DNA from: Zoopage sp. CT-All
Taxonomy: Eukaryota; Zoopagomycota; Zoopagomycetes; Zoopagales; Zoopagaceae
Assembly: GCA_004114245.1 (NCBI GenBank)
Contig: QZWS01000080.1
Location: 1-28,899 of the forward strand
Direction of reading: 5' to 3'
Length of the DNA: 28,899 bases
A model generated the notes under the pieces. It was not told where the DNA came from and made no database searches. It was given only the letters and a program-made list of their open reading frames with translations. Below are positions 1-7,266 of this stretch, one piece after another (the stretch's first letter is position 1; each line of letters starts with the position of its first letter). Both the position numbers and the translations under genes were made by a program.

Positions 1-55
1 AGTCTCTTATACTACTGAATGGCACTATTCAAAGGTAGCTGCCATATCTCAACAC
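1..55 (+). repeat. Left arm of a 55-bp inverted repeat (probable transposon TIR)
   Basis: This sequence begins agtctcttatactactgaa and matches the reverse complement of 5992-6046 at 54 of 55 positions; the one mismatch is at base 20. The window starts inside or at the edge of the arm, so the true end may lie a few bases upstream: the right arm continues with a further tg and then a TA. Long, nearly identical inverted ends next to a TA fit a TIR DNA transposon of the Tc1/mariner or pogo type, but I see no transposase between the arms. Confidence 0.75.
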
Positions 56-439
56 ATGGTACATTAGCAGGCCTCCATATTTATGGACTGCAACTGCTAA
101 AATACATATTTAAAATTTGGCCAAATTCATAAATAAGCTAAAATATGGATTTTACAGATTGATCCATATTTAAGAAGGTCTGTACATCACTCACATACTC
201 CCATACAGCATAATTTTCTTATATTATGGGGCTTGGTGATGAGGTCCCTGATTACACCTAATGGGCAGTAAAACATCCTGACAGCTATGGTAGTAGCCCC
301 AAGACATTTGCGCCTGGGCATCCATACCCCTCTAACAAGACTTAATAGTAGCAATGTTTGTGTATAAATATCACAAAGCATGTGCTACTAAGGTCAGGCC
401 TACTCAGCACTTAAAATCTAAACCACACCACATCCATCA
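56..439. other. AT-rich non-coding stretch with subterminal repeats
   Basis: No gene is supported here. The stretch is AT-rich. The 10-mer tccatattta occurs at 74-83 and again at 163-172. An inverted copy at 141-150 can pair with 162-171 to form a 10-bp stem with an 11-base loop. Repeated short motifs just inside a terminal repeat are typical of transposon ends, where they can bind transposase, but that role is inference. The 3' untranslated region of the minus-strand secreted-protein gene must also lie in this stretch. Confidence 0.5.
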
Positions 440-1894
440 TCATATCTTCTCATACACTGTTTCTACATCCTTGATATTGGCTAATTTCATCAATTGCATC
501 TCTAAATCACTCTGCTGCTCCCACCGTGGGATCAGCTTATTCTTCTCAAACTCCTTCAGCAATTTCAATGCCAGCTTCAATTTGCCCCACCGAACACAAC
601 TTTCAAGCGCCCAGCGTCGTACTTGCCATTCTACCCACAACCTTGCCGATATGTCTTGTGGTGGATGCAACCCAAGAACCGCAGACTTCATGAGAGCAAG
701 AGCAACATCTGATTCTTGGATTGATATCAACTCCTCCATGTAGCACATGGCAAATTTATCACAAAGAGCGTTACTCCATCCGAAGTAAGAATTCATTGAA
801 TTGGCGATGCGTTGCCTGCTGATAGGCGAAATGTGCATGATGTGTGGCAGCCTTACAAAGATATCATAGATACTTCGCTGGGCAACGGCACAGCTACGCA
901 TGTCAAGCGGATTGTATAGGGCAACCTGGTCAAGATGAAGTATGCCATATTGGGAAACAGCCGACGCTACCGTAACACTGCTGCCCAGGAGACTGGAGAA
1001 AATGGATACAATATCACTAAATGTTTGAGGAATGTAATTTGCGGGCTTATTGTGATCGACATGCGGCTTAATTTTTTCTGAAACAACACTGCAGAGGTAG
1101 GCAGATATGGCAAGTTGCATGGCCTTGTTAGCGTTGGTCTTGCCCATCATTTGAATATACGCAAGCAACTTAATGAGCAGCCGAAGTGCGTCATTGGACC
1201 AGCCATCGGTAAAATCACTCTTACACTGTAGCTGATTTTGATAGCGCAAGGCAAAACCATGATACCAATATGGGCGTGTCTTTTCAGGTGTCAATTTTTT
1301 TAATCCCTTGAGGGCCGCATATACAAGGTCCTTTGGCTCAACCAAAATGCAGTTCGCCATGTTTTTGACAGGGTTTTCATGAATGACAAAGCATAAGTGA
1401 TTCAAGCAGCGCTCGTGCATCTCGGAGGTAAACGTGGGGTTGAAGCAGGACGGCAATGGTATATGTGTTTTGCTGTACTTACCGTGGGCACTTTGAAGCT
1501 CGTCACAAACACTGGTAAAGGCTTGGTGCACACTGCTACTATCTTCGCTGAGCAAAGATTTTGCCAAATATTTGGATGCCTCTTCGCGAGGGCGACTGTA
1601 GGCAAAATACCCAGACACACTGCCCTTTTTGAAGGAAATACGGTTTTCTTCAGGCAACATTTTGAGCACTTGAGGAACAAATTCGAGGCCACCATCGAAG
1701 TCAAAGAAGGAGCCCTTAAATGAGCGATCTGTGCTGGTGAAGATAGGGGTGGTTGGATGTGCATCGGGGCTGGGATCAACGATAGGAGAGGCTGGATGAG
1801 CATTGGGGTTGGGATCAATGATAGTCTTTGAAGACGCCGTGACACTACTAACAAGCGCCAGAGCAATGAGTATGCTGCGTGAGATTGAGTGCAT
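440..1894 (-). CDS. Orphan secreted protein with N-terminal Pro/Asp/His tandem repeat, 484 aa
   Basis: A single uninterrupted reading frame with an ATG at 1894. Residues 1-21 form a clear signal peptide: a short basic start, then a hydrophobic run ILIALALVSSVTA. A tandem repeat of 13 residues follows (units DPNPNAHPASPIV and DPSPDAHPTTPIF, about residues 27-52), encoded by two 39-bp units. The rest is soluble and mostly helical, with scattered cysteines. The C-terminal 100 residues (around WALESCVRWGKLKLALKLL) look like short helical hairpins. I recognise no family. The gene is visibly poorer in G+C than the neighbouring housekeeping genes. It lies inside the inverted-repeat segment and is divergent from the LAMTOR1-like gene, about 310 bases away. 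It could be a lineage-specific secreted or effector-like protein; that is a guess from the signal peptide alone. Confidence 0.7.
   Translation of the reverse strand: MHSISRSILIALALVSSVTASSKTIIDPNPNAHPASPIVDPSPDAHPTTPIFTSTDRSFKGSFFDFDGGLEFVPQVLKMLPEENRISFKKGSVSGYFAYSRPREEASKYLAKSLLSEDSSSVHQAFTSVCDELQSAHGKYSKTHIPLPSCFNPTFTSEMHERCLNHLCFVIHENPVKNMANCILVEPKDLVYAALKGLKKLTPEKTRPYWYHGFALRYQNQLQCKSDFTDGWSNDALRLLIKLLAYIQMMGKTNANKAMQLAISAYLCSVVSEKIKPHVDHNKPANYIPQTFSDIVSIFSSLLGSSVTVASAVSQYGILHLDQVALYNPLDMRSCAVAQRSIYDIFVRLPHIMHISPISRQRIANSMNSYFGWSNALCDKFAMCYMEELISIQESDVALALMKSAVLGLHPPQDISARLWVEWQVRRWALESCVRWGKLKLALKLLKEFEKNKLIPRWEQQSDLEMQLMKLANIKDVETVYEKI
1751..1828. repeat. Two tandem 39-bp units in the secreted-protein gene
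   Basis: Units 1751-1789 and 1790-1828 differ at only a few positions and encode the 13-residue repeat just after the signal peptide. The length is a multiple of three, so copy number could change without breaking the frame. Confidence 0.8.
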
Positions 1895-2203
1895 TGTGTT
1901 CTATTGTGTGCAGTTTAGGCTGTCGTCAAAGGTGGGGGGCAAAAAAAAGGCCATGTGTTACCGCTCTTTCTTTCTTTCAACTGCTGAGTTCTGCACTGCC
2001 ATGATGTATACCTCCCACTCCCATTGAATCTGATCTTGACAGCATGGTTTCCACTCCCTCTCAATAAAACGCCTCGCGTGCCTCGGTGCAGCCACGCAGC
2101 AGAGCGAGGCCAGCCTTGTGATCTGTCACTTCCGTGGTCTGACCACGTGGTCTTGGTTCTCATCGCCATCGCCCTCATCATCGGCATCGCATCCTCACCG
2201 CGG
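1895..2203. promoter_or_regulatory. Divergent promoter region between secreted-protein gene and LAMTOR1
   Basis: About 310 bases separate the two divergent start codons. A run of seven A residues lies near 1940, beside pyrimidine-rich ctctttctttctttc at 1968-1982. No TATA box or named operator is clear. The LAMTOR1 start is uncertain, so the real spacer could be longer or include a small first exon. Confidence 0.35.
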
Positions 2204-3094
2204 ATGACCTTGCTGCGCGCCGCAGGTCTGTGGTGCCTCGCCGCCATCGACTGCTGCAGCCTCTGCCACACCAGTAATACACCGCTGCACTCCTCGACAC
2301 GCGCTGGGAACGCGGAGGATGGCGACGGCGGCTCCTTCGCGTGTGATGAATCCGCCCGGCTCCTCCCCAACGGCGGCCAGCACCACCCATCCTACACGCG
2401 CAGACGAATGACCACATCCACCGGCGATGACGCGCGCTCCACTGATACGGATACACAGCAGCGGGCGTCGTGGCTGCACGAGCAGGAGGCGCTGGAGGTC
2501 GAGCGGCTGCGACAGATTGTGCGGCGCACCGAGGAGTATCCCGTCCCGCTTTCCTTTATTCTGCGGCTAATCACGATGCAATAGTCGGTTGATTAATATT
2601 CCTACGGCGGTGCAGTCGGAGCGTGCGCATACCGCGGCGGTCGTGGCGGCTGCTGCTGCCGCCGCCGCATCGTCCACCGCAAGTGTAGCTACTGCGTCGG
2701 GAGAGGGAAGGGCTGGATCGAACCGATCGTCAGTGATACTACCGCCATCGTACAATGCAGCCATCATGTGTTGCCGGCACTTACAATGACTAGTGATCTG
2801 CGGCTCTCGGTGCTGTACAAGGTTCCATCGCTGCCGCCTCAGCACCAGCCCGCCTCGGACTCCCTCGACGCAGTTTTGACTCGTCTCACACAATCATGCA
2901 TATCGTCAAGCGAGTCAAAGGCTATAGCATCGGCTGTGGAGACGGTCAAGAACGCATGGAAACGAGTCAGGGTGGCCAGTGTGGGCGACGTTGTCATATC
3001 CCTGACCTTTCCCGGTGGCTCGTGGGAGGACAGAGGCACTGGTAACAGCAGTGAAGACGACGACGAATCGGACGGATTCGAGGACACCGATTGA
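2204..3094 (+). CDS. LAMTOR1: LAMTOR1/p18-like Ragulator (EGO complex) subunit, three exons
   Basis: Ragulator anchors Rag GTPases and TORC1 on the lysosome/vacuole. Exons read as 2204-2535, 2585-2728 and 2794-3094. The first intron starts GTATCC and ends AATAG (49 nt). The second starts GTCAGT at 2729, or alternatively GTACAA at 2750, and ends at 2793; both keep the frame, giving 258 or 265 aa. Family signs are an acidic N-terminal DESARLLPN, like the dileucine region of p18; the helix LEVERLRQIVRRTEDRLINI, matching the p18 segment that ends NIIDVS; and a C-terminal part from VPSLPP to VISLTFPGG matching LPPLPS...VVQFGIP. An alanine-rich linker lies in exon 2 and an acidic tail at the end. 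The expected N-myristoylated MGCC start is not seen; CCSLC lies in frame downstream of the chosen ATG, so the 5' end is tentative. The next ATG at 2408 would drop the dileucine region. Confidence 0.68.
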
Positions 3095-3469
3095 ACATAT
3101 ATAGCCACTGATGGCTGCGGATGGAAGGGTTATCTCACATTTGGTTGACATACGGATATTTTGCGGAATAGTATATGCACATCTTTAACGTCCTTCGATG
3201 TGCTACTTTATTTCTCGACTGATTTACTGCACTTTGATTCAGCAGTACTTGTCGGCATCGCAGCGGACGCGTTTTTGATGCGGGTGCGAATGCGGTGCGA
3301 ATGCGGTGCGGGTGCTCACCATTGATCACCACGTCATATCTTTTTCACCATCCTCTTGCCAACGACATCACGCTGCCGCAACAGCCCAGAAGCGTCGCAG
3401 CCACACCAAGCCTGCAGCCCTTGCAATTACGTGACGCCTTCCGTTTTAACATCCTCAAAACATATAGAA
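3095..3469. other. Intergenic region with an 11-bp tandem repeat
   Basis: No gene is seen in these 375 bases. The unit gcgaatgcggt occurs twice in tandem at 3286-3296 and 3297-3307, followed by a related gcgggtgc. The region should hold the 3' end of the LAMTOR1-like transcript and the promoter of the following secreted-protein gene. Confidence 0.5.
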
Positions 3470-4468
3470 ATGCGCCCAGCTCTTCTGCTCATCATCGCCG
3501 CACTTGTAGGCTGTGTCGCTGCAGCAAACAAGGCGGCGAACTCCAACCTGCTTTGCAAAGTCGAGAAGAACGAAATCAATCCGCAGCTCTTGGAAGGCTC
3601 AGACATGCTCAGTGCTGCCAAATTCGCGCGGTCCTGCCACCCCCCTGCCTTATTCTGGAAGCCTAAACTCATTGGACGCTTGCTCCAGAAAACATTCAGC
3701 AAGGGCCAATCCGTTACCGCAGAGGACGTAAGTGCAGCTATTTTTGTGCTTAGCACTGCAGACTTCGGCCCTGGCTTAAAGCTTTTTGACCTCACCAAAG
3801 TCCAGCTGTCACCGATACAGATGTTCGCATTCGTGAAAATGGCGACTTACAGTGTTGTACTATCTAACCCCTCACGTACGGCCAAGATCGAACATTATAT
3901 CACTGTGGATATTGTTCATGCCGTCGCCATAGCTGCCGGTGCTTTGGCTAGATTAAATTATCTTCCGCCAGATCTCCCACCACGAAAACAAATCAAAGTG
4001 TTCCTCGAACAGCACAATCATCGCAACGGCCCATCAGCGCTGGTGATATCCAGGTCCGACATGACAGAAAAGAATTTGGCGCAAATTTTTATTATCTTTA
4101 AAAGCGATTTCGGCTTCCCAATTTGCATAAGTCATGATCTGTATTTATATGGAGTCGCAAACCTTCCCTCTGATGTGCTCCCGGAAACATATGGCGTAGT
4201 GTGCGAAAAAACTGACAACCAAAATGCTCGTTTGACTGTTAATGAAATATCAATAGGCCTAGACGTTGCCGTGGTAGCTCGTCGGATTATGGAGCTCCAG
4301 GATCTACATAACTATGGCGGTTTTGGTGGCCCCGCGGCTGACGCCTTGATAAAGTATTTCACTACTGAGCCATCTATTGATCCTCTAGTACGCGAGAAAA
4401 TGCTACGGTGGTTTGAAGATTGCAAGGCTTTGCAGAATTTGGCTGCTGGGCAAAAGGCTGTGTGGTAG
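3470..4468 (+). CDS. Orphan secreted protein, 332 aa
   Basis: Intact single-exon frame. I chose the ATG at 3470 (context agaaATGcg) over upstream in-frame codons because it opens directly into a signal peptide, MRPALLLIIAALVGCVAA, with probable cleavage near residue 18-20. The mature part is about 310 residues, mixed alpha/beta in appearance, without membrane spans. It has a few cysteines, a Gly-rich NYGGFGGPAADALIKYF segment and an amphipathic C-terminus (REKMLRWFEDCKALQNL). No known domain is recognised. It is the second signal-peptide orphan inside the inverted-repeat segment; I could not see convincing similarity to the first by eye. Third-position composition is more A/T-rich than in the flanking housekeeping genes. 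Confidence 0.68.
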   Translation: MRPALLLIIAALVGCVAAANKAANSNLLCKVEKNEINPQLLEGSDMLSAAKFARSCHPPALFWKPKLIGRLLQKTFSKGQSVTAEDVSAAIFVLSTADFGPGLKLFDLTKVQLSPIQMFAFVKMATYSVVLSNPSRTAKIEHYITVDIVHAVAIAAGALARLNYLPPDLPPRKQIKVFLEQHNHRNGPSALVISRSDMTEKNLAQIFIIFKSDFGFPICISHDLYLYGVANLPSDVLPETYGVVCEKTDNQNARLTVNEISIGLDVAVVARRIMELQDLHNYGGFGGPAADALIKYFTTEPSIDPLVREKMLRWFEDCKALQNLAAGQKAVW

Positions 4469-4790
4469 TAAATCTCTCGTTTGCTGACAAATCTCAGATA
4501 TGCTATTGATACAGGCCACATCTGGGTGCAATTTAGACGCTGTTGGGCACATTGTAGCTCTGATTTCATACATAGCAATATGCCATGGAAACAGTGTAGG
4601 AGCAATGTGTGGTGCTGAGCCATGCTGATCACTCGAGCGGCCTATAACATCCTATCGACGATCCAAGACGCAGGTCGTTGGAAGGCGTTGGGTTCTCCGT
4701 GCGAGTCTGCTGAGCACGCATTCAATCATGTGGTGCCTGGAATGGGACTGCCCTTGTGGCGATAACTTTTTTTGGCCACAATCACAGCTC
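4469..4790. other. Intergenic region upstream of RPA12
   Basis: The 322 bases between the secreted-protein stop and the RPA12 start show no gene. An in-frame upstream ATG at 4728 would add 21 residues to RPA12; I treat it as leader because RPA12 proteins normally begin close to the first zinc ribbon. Confidence 0.45.
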
Positions 4791-5367
4791 ATGGCGACGT
4801 CGTCCGCAGCACCGCCGACGCGGTGCAACCAATTTGGCTCGATGTTCTTCTGCGGCGACTGCGGAAACCTCTTGGAGCCGCTGGCAGATGGCGACGCGTT
4901 TGTAGAGTGTGAGCTGTGCAGTCGCAAGCAACAAGCCCAAGGTTCGGCGTTCTTACCTGCTCCTATGGCCCCAATCCTGACCCAATCCTGACCCAATGCT
5001 GCGAATAGACTTTGAAGGATTCGAAATGGTGACAAAGAGTGCTCCAGGAGCATTTCCATCGGCGCTGAAACGACGGCGCGGGCTGGTACAGCAGAGTGCA
5101 GAGCAGGGCGCCGGCGAAACAGCAGCCACTGTAATGCCGCCTCTCAATTGTATCGCTCGAATGGTGCTTAACATCATTTCTAGATCCGTGAGAAGTGTCC
5201 AAAGTGTGGTGCGGACGAAATGTCGTTCCATACGATGCAGCTTCGCTCGGCAGACGAAGGACAGACGATATTTTACAACTGCACGAAATGCGGGTATGTC
5301 GCATCAATTCCTCCTGGCATAGGATACTCACATGGCCAATAGATACAAGTTCTCCGTCAATAGCTAG
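4791..5367 (+). CDS. RPA12: RNA polymerase I subunit RPA12 (POLR1H), four exons
   Basis: Small Pol I subunit that supports RNA cleavage and termination in the nucleolus. Exons 4791-4941, 5009-5130, 5184-5293 and 5343-5367 give 135 aa, close to the usual 120-126. The introns (67, 54, 49 nt) begin GTTCGG, GTAATG and GTATGT, and all end in TAG. The N-terminal zinc ribbon has C21, C24, C40 and C43 (FCGDCGNLL...CELC). The linker [10 protein letters not shown] matches the family's RDFEGK segment. The C-terminal TFIIS-type ribbon has C96, C99, C124 and C127 and the catalytic hairpin RSADEGQT, with D115 and E116 intact. The last nine codons give GYKFSVNS, the classical RPA12 ending, and are reached only by splicing the third intron, which strongly supports the model. 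RPB9 and RPC11 are alternatives, but the FEG linker and this ending favour RPA12. Confidence 0.93.
4971..5001. repeat. Tandem 11-bp repeat inside RPA12 intron 1
   Basis: Units ccaatcctgac at 4971-4981 and 4982-4992 are followed by a partial third, ccaatgctg. Each full unit carries CTGAC, a plausible branch-point sequence, close to the TAG acceptor at 5006-5008. Confidence 0.75.
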
Positions 5368-5991
5368 TCTAGTCAGTCGTGTGTACGGAATATGCAAGCC
5401 GCTCTCCTCGACTCGTGCTTGGTGTCTTTGTACATTCATCTTGGATGCAGCAACACTACAAGTCTGTTCAAGATAATCCATTATAGACTTGACACACTCT
5501 CGGACGATGTCCATCCCCGAAGCTGGAAGTTATTCTTGCTATCAGTCAGCCATATTCTTCTCACAACGCAATTGTATTGTGAGCAATCTGAAAGAGGGTT
5601 GTGATCTATGTCCCAGGTTCTATTAGCGCACAACGCCACAAGGCACTACAGCACTGATGCCATGACCAGCTCAAGCGTCACAGTCGTCAGTAAACATCAG
5701 TCCAACGCGTATCCTGCAAAGCATCAGCTCGTAAAACAGACATTCACATGCAATCTGTGCCTTGTAGCAAAGTTGTGGGGCTAATGTAGCGCAGGACGTG
5801 TTCGAGTTCAGCCCTGGGTATGGATAGATCTTCTGCTGCACTGCTTCTGAGCACCCATACAGTTATAGAACCGCCATGGCTATGAACAACAAGGCGAGCA
5901 ATGTCACAAAGCAATGCAATTATGTTCAACGCCATGGCTATGCAAATAATTGGACATCTTCTCAACGCAAATCCTTGCCTGCATGCTCTGG
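5368..5991. other. Gene-poor right flank of the inverted-repeat segment
   Basis: No convincing coding sequence and no transposase. A 13-base direct repeat around the core gccatggctatg occurs near 5870 and 5932, about 60 bases apart. The frame on the minus strand at 5744-5965 opens only with TTG and matches nothing I know. Confidence 0.5.
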
Positions 5992-6046
5992 GTGTTGAGA
6001 TATGGCAGCTACCTTTGAATAGTGCCCTTCAGTAGTATAAGAGACT
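5992..6046 (-). repeat. Right arm of the 55-bp inverted repeat (probable transposon TIR)
   Basis: Reverse complement of 1-55 with one mismatch. It ends ...agtagtataagagact and is followed by gttatgg, so a TA dinucleotide sits within four bases of the repeat end, as expected for a TA target duplication. The outer flank of the left arm is outside the window and could not be compared. Confidence 0.75.
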
Positions 6047-6148
6047 GTTATGGCCACATGGCCTTGTAAACTTTCTTCCGCTACATCTTCCTGCCCTACA
6101 TCCTAATGATCTTGATCAATTACCCTGTATTCCAACATTGAGCACATG

Positions 6149-7265
6149 CTACCCTGGTTGTCTGCCTGCGACCGAGCTCGACCACGCAACGGCCAATTTC
6201 GGCCATGCATCTTTCCTGCTGAGTACCACACACGCTCTGGCATAATCCACTGTGCCTCTCAAGTACCCCTCGTGTGCGAGCGTGCAAACAGCGCACTCTG
6301 CTTCGAGTTCATCTACGCCTTGATCCTGTCTCGCAAATCGGAGCGCTGTTGCCACATGTTGAAGCAGCAAAAGTCTTCGGTCTGCGCGAGGCTGAAGGAA
6401 CATGGACTCGACTCTCCGCAGTAGCGACCGGAGAGTGAGCGTCTCGCCAGCACGACGCAGAACTTCATACGTCCCGAACCTGACATGGAAGGCCTGCACG
6501 GCATCGAGGGTGGCAAGAAATGCCCAAAGATTTCCTTTACGTGCATGGTGATACAGCTCCTCTGGATATACATGGCTCAAGCCGTAGCGTTCGAGCAGTG
6601 CTCGATGCGGACGGATGCCGCGCACAAATGCCGCGCACGTGAGATAGACTAGCAGGCATCGGCACAGCTTCGTGAACCCGGGACGTCGGGGACATATTCT
6701 GAATGCAGCACGGAGCTCATCGAGCGCGAGTTGCGCGCGAAACTGAAGCAGATGGAATCGGCCATGGTAGTAGCGAAACGGAGTCTGGAGCGACGCATGG
6801 GAGGTGGCGAGATCGCGTGCAGAGAATGTTGCAGTGATTTTCGCAAAATACGGCGCACAACGCCGGGCATCTCTCATCTACGTATTCTATGTGTCAATCG
6901 CTGATTTCCAAAGGGTGGACCGAGGGCGTACACGGAACGAAAGTCGAAATATATGGTTTGCAGCGCACAGCGCCGCGGCCAGCAGCCCAGCATTGATAAA
7001 TTGCCCGAATGCCTGCACTAGCTCTCTGTTCGCCTCTTCGACGTTCCTTCCGCGGGCGTCTCCGCCGGATGCTTCCGCAGTGGGCATCGTCGCGGCATTC
7101 ACTAGTTGCTGGGCAATACGATGCAATTGGCTCACATCCTGCGGCGCCTCGAGCACATCCCGAGCCGATCTGTATGCCATTAAATGTCAGATTCGTCATC
7201 GCACACAACGCGATGATGTACGCGCGCAGTTGCCGGGCGAGATCCGTAATTGTCGACGGAGACAT
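6149..7265 (-). CDS. PCID2: TREX-2 subunit Thp1/PCID2-like PCI-domain protein, three exons
   Basis: Thp1/PCID2 partners Sac3/GANP in TREX-2, coupling transcription to mRNA export at the nuclear pore. Exons 7222-7265, 6932-7169 and 6149-6877 give 336 aa. Introns are GTACAT...ACAG (52 nt) and GTACGC...GTAG (54 nt); the second acceptor TAG is also the in-frame stop just before exon 3, which fixes the boundary. Family signs, compared with human PCID2 from memory, are HIFRLSFRMRDARRC where PCID2 has NQLFKIYFKINKLHLC, YYHGRFHLL for YYVGRKAMF, a YPEELYHHARKGNLWAFLATL segment for the PCI helical repeats, and GYLRGTVDYARACVVLSRKD for [20 protein letters not shown]. It is shorter than the usual 400 aa, mostly in the N-terminal helices. 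A shorter start at 7180 without exon 1 is possible. CSN12 is a related alternative. It is head to head with PAT1. Confidence 0.85.
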
Positions 7266-7266
7266 G
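7263..7266. promoter_or_regulatory. Shared CATG containing both divergent start codons
   Basis: The palindrome CATG holds the PAT1 ATG on the plus strand (7264-7266) and the PCID2 ATG on the minus strand (7265-7263). With these starts, each gene's promoter and 5' leader must lie inside the other gene's coding region. Later in-frame ATGs exist in both genes (7285 and 7294 for PAT1; 7180 for PCID2), which would open a small spacer. Confidence 0.5.

Noticed and set aside
4963-5514. 183-codon minus-strand frame starting MDIVRECVKSIMDYLEQ
   Set aside because: Covers RPA12 exons 2-4 on the other strand; RPA12 has both zinc ribbons and its family C-terminus, while this frame has no recognised feature.
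5744-5965. Minus-strand 73-codon frame with a hydrophobic start that looks like a third small secreted protein
   Set aside because: It opens only with TTG, overlaps repeat-flank sequence, and shows no family motif.
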